From the NCBI GenBank assembly GCA_036676475.1, contig JAKFCU010000092.1, positions 36,515 to 100,514 on the forward strand: a stretch of 64,000 nt of DNA. Direction: 5' to 3'. The notes under the pieces are model-generated. The model saw only the letters and a list, made by a program, of their open reading frames with translations, made no database searches and was not told the origin of the DNA. The DNA comes from LC029 sp036676475. GTDB lineage: Bacteria; Bacillota; Bacilli; Aneurinibacillales; RAOX-1. Position numbers and translations under genes: made by a program. Shown piece after piece: positions 26,001 through 33,661 of this stretch (the first letter of the stretch is position 1; every line of letters starts with the position of its first letter).

Positions 26001-27326
26001 ACGATTGGTACAGTAGCGGATAAAACGGCCTACGGCTTTGTGAAAAAATTTGAGGAAGAAAAAGGCCTTCAGCTGAAGAACTCCGAGATTCTGAGGTTAG
26101 CCTCAGGATGTACAGGGGTTAAAAGAACGACCGGACAGCACCCAGGCGGTATCATTGTTGTTCCAAAATATACGGATATCTATGATTTTAGTCCGATTCA
26201 GTTTCCAGCCGATGATAAGGAATCCGAATGGAAAACGACTCACTTTGATTTCCATTCCATTCACGATAACCTTTTAAAACTCGATATTCTTGGACACGAT
26301 GATCCGACGGCCATCCGCATGCTCCAAGATTTAACCGGATTGGATCCAAAAGACATTCCGGTTGATAACAAGAAAGTAATGGGGATTTTTAGCAGTACCG
26401 AGCCTTTAGGAGTAACTTCAGAGCAAATCAAAACCAATATGGGTACGCTAGGCATTCCAGAATTCGGAACCAAATTTGTGCGACAAATGTTAGAGGATAC
26501 GAAACCTTCTACTTTTGCGGAATTAGTGCAAATTTCCGGTCTTTCGCATGGTACGGATGTTTGGCTGAATAATGCACAAGAACTCATTCGCAAAGGAACC
26601 TGTACATTAAAAGATGTTATTGGTTGCCGGGATGATATTATGGTGTATCTTATGTATCGGGGTCTAGAACCTAGCTTGGCCTTTAAGATTATGGAGAGTG
26701 TCCGTAAAGGGAAAGGTCTTACACTGGAAATGGAAGAGGATATGAAGAAAAATAATGTACCGGATTGGTATATTTGGTCATGTAAGCAGATTAAGTACAT
26801 GTTTCCTAAAGCCCATGCTACAGCATATGTACTCATGGCTGTTCGGATTGCCTTCTTTAAGGTATTTTATCCAATTGAGTACTATGCTACATACTTTACC
26901 GTACGGGCAGATGATTTTGACATTCCAACGATGATTAAAGGAAGTACAGCTATCCGCAGCAAAATAGAGGAAATTGAGCGCAAAGGAAACGATGCACCAC
27001 CTAAGGAGAAGAATCTTCTAACCGTATTGGAATTGGCACTGGAAATGTGTGAACGAGGATTTCATTTTAAGAATATCGATCTTTACCGTTCACATGCTAC
27101 TCAGTTTCTTGTCGATGGGGAAGGGCTTATCCCTCCGTTTAACTCACTGCCTGGTGTAGGGACCAATGCAGCGATTAATATTGCCGATTCAAGAGAAGCA
27201 GGGGAATTTTTATCCATTGAAGATCTTCAGCAACGTTCTAAGGTATCAAAGACGGTTCTTGAATATTTACAAGAGCAAGGCTGCTTTAAAGGGTTGCCGG
27301 AAACAAACCAACTATCCCTATTTTAA
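23034..27326 (+). CDS. polC: DNA polymerase III alpha subunit, PolC type
   Basis: A 1430-residue replicase of the low-GC Gram-positive type: N-terminal region, OB fold (about 225-330), PHP domain split by a DEDD 3'-5' exonuclease (FDVETTGLS near residue 421; HNARFDMGFV near 501; HHRAVYDAEATGHVLWK near 560), the zinc site CPNCKH...CPQCG (about 905-945), then the polymerase palm and a helix-hairpin-helix/tau-binding C-terminus. It is the main leading-strand polymerase in Firmicutes and proofreads itself. The length is typical. Confidence 0.97.
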   Translation: MQQWIEQKERFNLLLKQAEIPEEYQSLYFAEGMIEKLELSRQNKQWSFYIRLERLLPGLIYRAFMQRLQSAFSYIAIVDCFLSYADEIDFNYFIVEYWEYLVDELADKMSNFAASLKAAPPTYENNKLILRVTNEITQSMMRKKEVDRLISGFIYKLTGKSLPIEFKVEESEEDYLAFIEERQQEDRSRALDALVEKESETTPVLAELNQEFLIGYKIQDEPVPIKQIIEEERRITVQGQVFFAEIRELKSGRSLLTFRITDYTDSISVKIFSRDKEDLTMMQAIKEGMWVKVRGRVQFDQFARELAMEANDVNELKPKQRADTATEKRIELHLHTPMSTMDAITPVKKLINQAAKWGHPAIAITDHAGVQSFPEAFSAGQKAGIKVIYGLEANIVDDGVPIVHHPQSLDLKDATYVVFDVETTGLSVVYNTIIELAAVKMKDGEVIDRFERFANPHESLTHTIMELTGITDDMLVDAPEIDEVLRDFREFIGDGVLVAHNARFDMGFVNAGYRKMGEKELTNPVIDTLELARFHMPQLKNHRLNSLCNHLNVELVSHHRAVYDAEATGHVLWKLILKSVEREVTNLNELNDCRNSNDWMRQRPFHAILLVKNQIGLRNLYILVSKAHTEYYHRVPRIPRSELIKHKEGIIIGSGCERGELFETVMQKPLEEAEEVAKFYDYLEIQPTQYNRHLITKELVKDEEALRGINRKIVELGKKLGKPVVATGNVHYLEPHEKLYRQILISSLGGASMLKPDLLPDAHFSTTNEFMDEFSYLGEEDAYQVVIGAPHQVNDWIEEVKPIPDKLFTPEIDGANNDVEKMSYARAKSIYGDPLPELVQHRLEKELKSIIGHGFAVIYLISHKLVKKSLTDGYLVGSRGSVGSSLVATMTEITEVNPLPPHYVCPNCKHSEFMEDGSVGSGYDLPDKACPQCGTSYKKDGHDIPFETFLGFKGDKVPDIDLNFSGEYQPQAHNYTKVLFGEDYVYRAGTIGTVADKTAYGFVKKFEEEKGLQLKNSEILRLASGCTGVKRTTGQHPGGIIVVPKYTDIYDFSPIQFPADDKESEWKTTHFDFHSIHDNLLKLDILGHDDPTAIRMLQDLTGLDPKDIPVDNKKVMGIFSSTEPLGVTSEQIKTNMGTLGIPEFGTKFVRQMLEDTKPSTFAELVQISGLSHGTDVWLNNAQELIRKGTCTLKDVIGCRDDIMVYLMYRGLEPSLAFKIMESVRKGKGLTLEMEEDMKKNNVPDWYIWSCKQIKYMFPKAHATAYVLMAVRIAFFKVFYPIEYYATYFTVRADDFDIPTMIKGSTAIRSKIEEIERKGNDAPPKEKNLLTVLELALEMCERGFHFKNIDLYRSHATQFLVDGEGLIPPFNSLPGVGTNAAINIADSREAGEFLSIEDLQQRSKVSKTVLEYLQEQGCFKGLPETNQLSLF

Positions 27327-27358
27327 TAGGAAATAATAGGAAGGTCTACTCCTTGTTA

Positions 27359-27387
27359 TTGCTAGTATTTTAGGATTATGGTATAAT
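27359..27387 (+). promoter_or_regulatory. Sigma-A promoter for the rimP-nusA-infB operon
   Basis: TTGCTA (27359-27364), 17-base spacer, TATAAT (27382-27387), with TG in the extended -10 position. It lies 33 bases after polC. Confidence 0.8.
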
Positions 27388-27420
27388 TCTTTTGGAAATA
27401 CTGAGGATACACGGTGATTT

Positions 27421-27455
27421 AAGAGTGGGGAAACCCACTCTTTCGTTTTATTTTG
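27421..27455 (+). terminator. Intrinsic terminator in the rimP leader (probable attenuator)
   Basis: AAGAGTGGG pairs perfectly with CCCACTCTT around GAAA, followed by TCGTTTTATTTTG. It lies about 28 bases downstream of the expected transcription start and upstream of rimP, so it can only attenuate this operon. In B. subtilis the nusA operon is autoregulated by NusA-dependent termination in its leader, and this layout fits that. Confidence 0.75.
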
Positions 27456-27472
27456 TCAAGCTTTTACATATT

Positions 27473-27560
27473 GGAGGCCCCGTGGGGGCCTTCGGGACAC
27501 AACAATCGCTTCCGAACAAGATGTCCATTCGACGTCGAGCGGAAGCCAGCAGAGGGAGGA
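27473..27560 (+). promoter_or_regulatory. rimP leader element (copy 1 of a paired structured element)
   Basis: GGCCCC-gtg-GGGGCC forms one hairpin, then the conserved TTCGGGACACAAC, then GCTTCCG (27508-27514) pairing with CGGAAGC (27540-27546). The element ends in the rimP SD. A copy with about 75-80% identity lies upstream of nusA. Confidence 0.6.
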
Positions 27561-27565
27561 TTTCG

Positions 27566-28024
27566 ATGGGTAAAAATGTGACCGCTATTGTGGAAGAGCT
27601 TGTAGCACCCATCCTCGAGGGAATGAATGTTGAACTCGTTGATATAGAATACCAAAAAGAAGGAAGCAATTGGTTCCTCCGTGTCTTTATCGATAAAGAA
27701 GGTGGCATCGATATTGATGATTGCGGATCCGTTAGCGAGAAATTGAGCAAGCGATTAGATGAGCTTGATCCTATACAAGATGCCTATTTTCTTGAAGTAT
27801 CCTCACCGGGTATTGAACGGACGTTGAAAAAGGAAAAGGATATCCAGTGGGCGATCGGTAAACGAGTTCATGTTAAAACTTATGAGGCAATAGAAGATGT
27901 AAAGATATTTGAAGGAATCTTGGCTGAATTTGATGGTGGAGTTCTCACCATACAAGAGGAAAACAAGTCATATCAGATACCATATGATAAGGTGGCAAAT
28001 GCCCGATTATCTGTTGTTTTTTAG
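27566..28024 (+). CDS. rimP: Ribosome maturation factor RimP
   Basis: A 152-residue DUF150 protein: EELVAPILEGMNVELVDIEY, then FLRVFIDKEGGIDIDDC and the LEVSSPGIERTLKKEKD motif, with a C-terminal SH3-like domain. It assists 30S maturation. The ATG at 27566 follows AGGGAGGA with 5-base spacing; upstream in-frame starts run through the attenuator and are rejected. It is the first gene of the operon. Confidence 0.94.
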   Translation: MGKNVTAIVEELVAPILEGMNVELVDIEYQKEGSNWFLRVFIDKEGGIDIDDCGSVSEKLSKRLDELDPIQDAYFLEVSSPGIERTLKKEKDIQWAIGKRVHVKTYEAIEDVKIFEGILAEFDGGVLTIQEENKSYQIPYDKVANARLSVVF

Positions 28025-28040
28025 CCCGGAAGCAATAGAA

Positions 28041-28125
28041 GGAGGTCCCGAGGATCTTCGGGACACAACGATCGCTTCCGAGCAAGGAGTTTATTCGACG
28101 TAGAACGGATGCAATAGAAGGAGGA
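28041..28125 (+). promoter_or_regulatory. nusA leader element (copy 2 of the paired element)
   Basis: GTCCCGA (28045-28051) pairs perfectly with TCGGGAC (28058-28064). GCTTCCG (28074-28080) pairs with CGGATGC (28106-28112) with one mismatch. The element ends at the nusA SD. It aligns over its full length with the rimP leader element at 27473-27560. Confidence 0.6.
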
Positions 28126-28134
28126 ATGGAAAAG

Positions 28135-29250
28135 GTGAATTCAGACTTTATTGAGGCGCTGAATGATATAGAGAAAGAAAAAGGAATTGCTAAAGAAATT
28201 TTGATTGAAGCCATTGAAGCGGCTCTCATTTCTGGCTATAAAAGAAATTTCAATTCGGCACAAAATGTACGTGTAGATGTGAATAGGGAGTCTGGGGCTG
28301 TAAAAGTTTTTGCCCGAAAAACGGTAGTGGAAGAAGTAATGGACTCTCGCCTGGAAATTTCGTTAGATGCTGCTCAAGAGATCGATCCGAATTACCAGAT
28401 TGACGACATCGTAGAAATTGAGGTCACACCTCGTGATTTTGGAAGGATTGCCGCCCAAACAGCAAAGCAGGTAGTTACCCAACGTATTCGTGAAGCAGAA
28501 AGAGGCATTATTTTCAGTGAATTTATTGACCGTGAAGAAGATATCATTACTGGTATTGTACAGCGACAAGATGCGCGTAATTTCTACATAGATTTAGGCA
28601 AAGTAGAAGCCATCATGCCCTTGAATGAGAAGATGCCAGGAGAAAATTTTGTTCAAGGGGATCGCATTAAGGCATACATAACAAAGGTGGAGAAAACAAC
28701 AAAAGGCCCACAAATCTTTGTTTCCCGAACGCATCCTGGTCTTTTAAAACGTCTCTTCGAATTAGAGGTACCTGAAATTTACGACGGTGTGGTTGAAATC
28801 AAGTCAGTGGCACGTGAAGCAGGAGATCGATCCAAGATTGCTGTCCATTCCATTGATCCGAATGTAGACCCTGTAGGAGCGTGTGTGGGCCCAAAAGGAG
28901 TTCGGGTTCAGACCATCGTCAGCGAACTTAGAGGTGAAAAAATCGATATCGTTCGTTGGTCGGATGATCCTAAAGTGTATGTGGCTAACTCCTTGAGTCC
29001 ATCTAAAGTACTGACCGTTGATGTCTCAGAAGATGAAAAGATGACACGCGTCATTGTGCCTGATTATCAATTATCATTAGCCATCGGTAAACGAGGCCAA
29101 AATGCTCGCTTGGCTGCCAAACTGACAAGTTGGAAAATTGATATCAAGAGCGAATCGCAAGCCGTTAAAGATGGTTATGAAATTCCTGAAAATGCCTATG
29201 ATATACTAGAAGCTGAAGAACGACAAAAGGAACAGCGCCAAACTGAATAG
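28135..29250 (+). CDS. nusA: Transcription termination/antitermination factor NusA
   Basis: A 371-residue NusA: N-terminal RNAP-binding domain, S1 domain (about 135-200, GIVQRQDARNFYIDLGKVEA), KH1 (about 230-280, VGACVGPKGVRVQTIVSEL) and KH2 (about 300-345, LAIGKRGQNARLAAKLTSWK). It lacks the acidic repeats of proteobacterial NusA, as usual in Firmicutes. GTG at 28135 is preferred: AAGGAGG (28118-28124) is 10 bases upstream and gives MNSDFIEAL; an ATG at 28126 is only one base from that SD. Confidence 0.95.
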   Translation: MNSDFIEALNDIEKEKGIAKEILIEAIEAALISGYKRNFNSAQNVRVDVNRESGAVKVFARKTVVEEVMDSRLEISLDAAQEIDPNYQIDDIVEIEVTPRDFGRIAAQTAKQVVTQRIREAERGIIFSEFIDREEDIITGIVQRQDARNFYIDLGKVEAIMPLNEKMPGENFVQGDRIKAYITKVEKTTKGPQIFVSRTHPGLLKRLFELEVPEIYDGVVEIKSVAREAGDRSKIAVHSIDPNVDPVGACVGPKGVRVQTIVSELRGEKIDIVRWSDDPKVYVANSLSPSKVLTVDVSEDEKMTRVIVPDYQLSLAIGKRGQNARLAAKLTSWKIDIKSESQAVKDGYEIPENAYDILEAEERQKEQRQTE

Positions 29251-29267
29251 AAAGGGGAGACTGCCGG

Positions 29268-29546
29268 ATGAAGCGGAAGAAAATTCCGATGCGCAAATGC
29301 GTAGCATGCCAAGAGATGATCCCCAAAAAAGAATTAATTCGTATTGTTCGGAGTCCGGAAGGAGTGGTAAGTATAGACTCTACTGGGAAATTGGCCGGTA
29401 GAGGGGCCTATATTTGCCGAAAAAGAGACTGTTTCACTCTTGCCAAAAAGAGAAAGGCGCTAGATCGGTCTTTAGAAACAGGAATTTCAACTGAAGTATA
29501 TGAACGCTTAGAAATAGAATGGATTGAGATGAGTGCCAGTGAGTAA
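29268..29546 (+). CDS. ylxR: YlxR family RNA-binding protein (RnpM)
   Basis: A 92-residue basic protein with the DUF448 signature: MRKCVACQEMIPKKELIRIV (residues 8-27) and AGRGAYICRKRDCF with paired Cys residues. YlxR, also called RnpM, is reported to bind RNase P RNA in B. subtilis. It lies in the conserved nusA-ylxR-ylxQ-infB order and overlaps ylxQ by 14 bases. Confidence 0.92.
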   Translation: MKRKKIPMRKCVACQEMIPKKELIRIVRSPEGVVSIDSTGKLAGRGAYICRKRDCFTLAKKRKALDRSLETGISTEVYERLEIEWIEMSASE

Positions 29547-29856
29547 AGTCGAACAATTTTTGGGCTTAGCCAGTAAAGCGGGAAAACTTATAACTGGCGA
29601 AGAGCTCGTGGTTAAAGCAATCCAGGGTAAACAGGTTCAGTTGGTGATATTAGCAGAAGATGCATCTGCTAATACAAGGAAAAAAGTACAGGATAAGTGC
29701 AATAGCTATGACATCCCTTTGCGTTTTTATGCGGACAGGTATCGCTTGGGGCATTACATTGGTAAGGAACAGAGGGTTGTCGTCGGTGTAAAAGATCATG
29801 GATTTGCCCGTGAACTGATGAAGCATATGGAAAACGAAGAAGGGGGTAACGTATGA
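29533..29856 (+). CDS. ylxQ: L7Ae-type K-turn-binding protein YlxQ
   Basis: A 107-residue protein of the L7Ae/L30e fold: FLGLASKAGKLITGEELVVKAI at the start and VILAEDASANTRKKV. Family members bind kink-turn RNA. The start is GTG at 29533 inside ylxR, with GTG at 29539 as alternative; neither has a strong SD, which suggests translational coupling. It overlaps infB at ATGA. Confidence 0.9.
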   Translation: MPVSKVEQFLGLASKAGKLITGEELVVKAIQGKQVQLVILAEDASANTRKKVQDKCNSYDIPLRFYADRYRLGHYIGKEQRVVVGVKDHGFARELMKHMENEEGGNV

Positions 29857-32216
29857 GTAAAATCAGGGTCTATGAATACGCGAAAAAGTTGAATATTTCT
29901 AGCAAGGAACTGATCAATGCCTTAAAAAAGGTGAATGTTGAAGTCGCCAATCATATGAGTACACTAGAAGATGATATGATACAAAAGGTCGAAAGTCATT
30001 TGAAAAACTTAAAGGCTAATGGAGAAAACTCTCGTCAGCCTAATCAACAAGAGGTTCATCCTAAGGCGACTGGGGCACAAAGTGGGGCAGCCACAGGAAA
30101 GCCAAGTTACCAGCAACCCAGAGGGGGAGGAAACCGGCCTGATCGTCCGAAGGTCGGGGACCGTTCAGCCCAGACTCGTCCTCAGGATAATAAACAGATA
30201 AAACCGACAAATCATCAAGGTCAAAACAACAAGCCTGTACATGGTGAGAAGGAAAAGAGAGGGAATTTAGTGGAAAAAAACAATACAGCACAACCAAAAG
30301 CGGGTCAAGGTACAACGGGAGAAAACTATGCATCCCGCGGCAAGACAAATGTAAAATCGAAAGGCAATGGAAAACGTTTTGATGACAACAAAAATTCCAA
30401 TAATTTTTCAAACAAAATGAAAAATAAAAAGCCGGTGATACCTCAGCCTAAGGTCATTAAGCCTTTGCCTGATAAAATTGTCTTTACAGAAAGCTTGACT
30501 GTTGGTGAATTGGCTAAGAAGCTCAATCGTGAATCTTCAGAAATTATCAAGAAGCTTCTATTCCTTGGGGTTATGGCTAATATCAACCAGGAGCTTGAAC
30601 CGGATACGATTACCCTGATTGCAACAGAGTATGGAGTAGAAGTTGAAGAAAAGATTTTGCTAAACGAATTAGAGTTTGAAACGATTGAGGAAGTAGATGA
30701 TCCAGCTGAACTTCAAGAGCGTCCACCTGTCGTAACGATTATGGGTCACGTTGACCACGGGAAAACGACTTTACTGGATGCTATCCGGGAATCTAGTGTA
30801 GTGTCTTCTGAAGCAGGGGGGATTACTCAGCATATCGGTGCCTACCAAGTAGAAATTAACGAGAAGAAAATTACCTTCCTGGATACTCCAGGACACGCTG
30901 CGTTTACGACCATGCGTGCACGCGGGGCGAAGGTAACAGATATTACTATTTTAGTTGTGGCAGCAGATGATGGGGTTATGCCCCAGACAATCGAAGCAAT
31001 TAATCATGCGAAAGCAGCGAATGTACCTATTATTGTAGCTGTGAATAAGATGGATAAACCAGGTGCCAATCCTGATCGGGTTATGCAGGAATTAACAGAG
31101 CATGGTCTAGTTTCAGAGGCATGGGGAGGCGACACCATCTTTGTTCAGATGTCTGCCAAGAATAAGGAAGGGCTAGATGAACTGCTAGAAATGATCTTGC
31201 TTGTAGCGGAAGTGCAGGAGTATAAGGCCAATCCGAATAAGCGGGCAAGAGGAAGCGTCATTGAAGCGGAATTAGATCGAGGACGAGGTCCAGTTGCTAC
31301 CATTCTTGTTCAGCATGGAACCTTATCCATTGGAGATCCCATTGTTGTTGGTAGTGCATTTGGGCGTATCAGAGCTATGGTCAACGACAAAGGACGACGA
31401 ATTAAAGAAGCAGGTCCATCGACCCCGGTGGAAATTACTGGATTAAACGATGTGCCTCAAGCTGGAGATCAATTTATGGTCTTTGAAGATGAAAAGAAGG
31501 CAAGATCTATAGGAGAGAAGCGTGCTTCCATCCGCCGTGAGAGCGAACTCAAGGCCTCTGCACGTGTTTCCTTGGATGACTTATTCAATCAGATTAAAGA
31601 AGGCGAAGTAAAAGAAGTCGGTGTGATTATTAAGGCTGACGTTCAAGGATCTGTTGAAGCACTCCGTGGTTCTTTGGAAAAGATTGATGTTGAAGGGGTA
31701 AGAGTAAAAATTATCCATTCAGGTGCTGGAGCCATTACAGAATCAGATGTTATTTTAGCCAATGCATCTAATGCTATTATTATTGGCTTTAATGTACGTC
31801 CTGATGTAAATGCAAAGTCTGTTGCGGAACAGCAAAAAGTGGATATTCGACTTCATCGGATTATCTATAAGGTAATGGAAGAAATTGAAGCAGCTATGAA
31901 GGGAATGCTCGATCCGAGTTTCCAAGAAAAAACGATTGGCCAGGCAGAGGTTCGTGCTGTCTTTAAAGTTTCCAAAGTGGGTAATATTGCTGGATGTTAT
32001 GTGATCGATGGTAAAATTACCCGGGATTCGGGCGTTCGGATCATTCGCGATGCTATTGTTATTTTCGAAGGGAAAATTGATACCTTGAAGCGATTTAAAG
32101 ATGATGCAAAAGAAGTGGCTCAAGGTTATGAGTGTGGAATTACCATTGAAAAATATAATGATATAAAAGAAGGCGATATCATTGAAGCCTTTATTATGGA
32201 AGAAATCACAGCCTAA
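29853..32216 (+). CDS. infB: Translation initiation factor IF-2
   Basis: A 787-residue GTPase. It has an N-terminal IF2_N helix (VYEYAKKLNISSKELINAL), then a long disordered Gln/Asn/Gly/Lys-rich linker (about 50-200), a second IF2_N (TVGELAKKLNRESSEIIKKL), the G domain (G1 GHVDHGKTTLLD, G3 DTPGH, G4 NKMDK near residues 290-460), then domains II-IV. It places fMet-tRNA on the ribosome. Start and stop are in tight contact with ylxQ. No ylxP (DUF503) gene follows, unlike B. subtilis. Confidence 0.96.
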   Translation: MSKIRVYEYAKKLNISSKELINALKKVNVEVANHMSTLEDDMIQKVESHLKNLKANGENSRQPNQQEVHPKATGAQSGAATGKPSYQQPRGGGNRPDRPKVGDRSAQTRPQDNKQIKPTNHQGQNNKPVHGEKEKRGNLVEKNNTAQPKAGQGTTGENYASRGKTNVKSKGNGKRFDDNKNSNNFSNKMKNKKPVIPQPKVIKPLPDKIVFTESLTVGELAKKLNRESSEIIKKLLFLGVMANINQELEPDTITLIATEYGVEVEEKILLNELEFETIEEVDDPAELQERPPVVTIMGHVDHGKTTLLDAIRESSVVSSEAGGITQHIGAYQVEINEKKITFLDTPGHAAFTTMRARGAKVTDITILVVAADDGVMPQTIEAINHAKAANVPIIVAVNKMDKPGANPDRVMQELTEHGLVSEAWGGDTIFVQMSAKNKEGLDELLEMILLVAEVQEYKANPNKRARGSVIEAELDRGRGPVATILVQHGTLSIGDPIVVGSAFGRIRAMVNDKGRRIKEAGPSTPVEITGLNDVPQAGDQFMVFEDEKKARSIGEKRASIRRESELKASARVSLDDLFNQIKEGEVKEVGVIIKADVQGSVEALRGSLEKIDVEGVRVKIIHSGAGAITESDVILANASNAIIIGFNVRPDVNAKSVAEQQKVDIRLHRIIYKVMEEIEAAMKGMLDPSFQEKTIGQAEVRAVFKVSKVGNIAGCYVIDGKITRDSGVRIIRDAIVIFEGKIDTLKRFKDDAKEVAQGYECGITIEKYNDIKEGDIIEAFIMEEITA

Positions 32217-32273
32217 ACTCTGTGTAATAGGAGTAATTTTATTCTAAAGACTAAATACTAAGGCAAGAAATTG

Positions 32274-32304
32274 GATCTGCTGCTCATACGTTTAGCAGCA
32301 GATC
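32274..32304 (+). terminator. 11-bp hairpin between infB and rbfA
   Basis: GATCTGCTGCT pairs perfectly with AGCAGCAGATC across a 9-nt loop. There is no T tract (followed by ATTACCG), so it may be an RNA-processing or stability hairpin. Confidence 0.5.
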
Positions 32305-32325
32305 ATTACCGTTTGAGGTGAGGTT

Positions 32326-32685
32326 ATGAGCAAAGTGAGAGTTAGCCGTGTAGGCGAACAAATGAAGAAGGAATTAAGCCAAATCGTTCAAAGGGAAATC
32401 AAAGATCCCCGGATTGGATTTCTTACAATCACAGGGGTTGAAGTAACTGGAGATCTACAACAGGCCAAGATCTTCATCAGTGTGATGGGCAACGATGAGC
32501 AAAAGGATAATTCCCTAAAAGCTTTACAAAATGCCAAGGGGTTTATCCGCTCAGAAGTGGGTAAGCGAATGAAGCTGCGACATACTCCTGATTTAATTTT
32601 TAAGATTGATGAATCGATTGAGTATGGAAGCAAAATTGAAAATTTATTAAATGTTATCAAAAAGGATAACGATCATGAGCTATAG
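32326..32685 (+). CDS. rbfA: Ribosome-binding factor A
   Basis: A 119-residue KH-like protein: VSRVGEQMKKELSQIVQREI, then DPRIGFLTITGVEVTGDLQ and RHTPDLIFKIDESIEYGSKI. It helps 16S rRNA 5'-end maturation, especially in the cold. Its end overlaps the start of nrnA by 11 bases. Confidence 0.96.
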   Translation: MSKVRVSRVGEQMKKELSQIVQREIKDPRIGFLTITGVEVTGDLQQAKIFISVMGNDEQKDNSLKALQNAKGFIRSEVGKRMKLRHTPDLIFKIDESIEYGSKIENLLNVIKKDNDHEL

Positions 32686-33652
32686 AGAGGATTTACTTGC
32701 TGCAAGTCGTTTTCTTCAAGAAAACGACCATTTTCTTATTGTCAATCATGTAAGTCCAGACGGGGATGCAACGGGATCCTTGTTGGCAATGGGTCATATC
32801 CTTCAAGCGCTAGGAAAGAATTTTATATTAGCGAATGAAGGAAAAACTCCGGAAAAGTTTCTTTTTATCCCATTAAGCGAAAAGGTAATGGACCTATCAG
32901 AACAAACTCTGAGCAAAAAATATCAGCATGTTATTGCAGTCGATTGCGGAGATTTTCCCCGGGTAGGGGATGCTTGCCGTTTCTTTGCTGATGATGTGCA
33001 ACTGTTGAACATTGATCATCATCCAACAAATGATCAATTTGGAACCGTAAATTTGGTTCGAGTAGATGCCTGTGCAACGGCTGAAATTCTTTTTGACTTA
33101 GCCCTGGAGATGAACATTACCTTTACCAATGAATTAGCGACTGCTCTTTACATGGGAATCCTGACAGATACAGGTGGATTCCGTTATTCAAACACGAACG
33201 CAGAAGTCATGGAAAAAATTGCTGTCCTTCTGAAGCACGGGGTGAGGCCTGCAGATGTGGCAGAAAGATGCCTTGAAACCATCAGTCAATCCTATCTTCG
33301 CCTTTTACAATTGGTCCTTCCATCTTTAACAATGTACAAAGATAATCAAGTTGCTTTTTTATCTATTACTTTAGAGGCCATGGAGCAAAGTCAAGCTACT
33401 TCTGAAGATATGGAGGGGATGGTCAACTATGCCCGAAATATTGAAGGGGTAGAGGTGGGGGTTCTCTTTAAACAAATGGATTCTCATACAGTCAAAGCGA
33501 GTCTTCGTTCTAAAAAGGAAATCAATGTATCGGCCATTGCTAAGGAACTAGGTGGCGGAGGTCATGCCCGGGCAGCAGGATGTACGATCAAGGATGGTTT
33601 GGACAAAGCCCAACATATCATATTGGAAAAGTTGAATCAAGTTTGGGGGTAA
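32675..33652 (+). CDS. nrnA: NanoRNase/pAp phosphatase NrnA (DHH family)
   Basis: A 325-residue DHH/DHHA1 phosphoesterase. Motif I is NHVSPDGDATGSLLAMG (about 28-44), the DHH motif lies in NIDHHPTND (about 112), and the C-terminal DHHA1 motif is GGGGHARAAGC (about 291-301). It degrades 2-5-nt RNA oligomers and pAp. The ATG at 32675 lies inside rbfA with AAAGGA upstream. A 23-nt perfect palindrome lies at 32706-32728, early in the coding region. Confidence 0.94.
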   Translation: MSYREDLLAASRFLQENDHFLIVNHVSPDGDATGSLLAMGHILQALGKNFILANEGKTPEKFLFIPLSEKVMDLSEQTLSKKYQHVIAVDCGDFPRVGDACRFFADDVQLLNIDHHPTNDQFGTVNLVRVDACATAEILFDLALEMNITFTNELATALYMGILTDTGGFRYSNTNAEVMEKIAVLLKHGVRPADVAERCLETISQSYLRLLQLVLPSLTMYKDNQVAFLSITLEAMEQSQATSEDMEGMVNYARNIEGVEVGVLFKQMDSHTVKASLRSKKEINVSAIAKELGGGGHARAAGCTIKDGLDKAQHIILEKLNQVWG

Positions 33653-33661
33653 ACCTAATTT

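Noticed and set aside
26261..26836. Antisense open frame of 191 codons inside polC
   Set aside because: Same reason; the sense strand is conserved polymerase sequence.
27392..27565. Longer N-terminus for RimP
   Set aside because: It would translate the attenuator and leader element; RimP proteins start near the ATG at 27566, which has an ideal SD.
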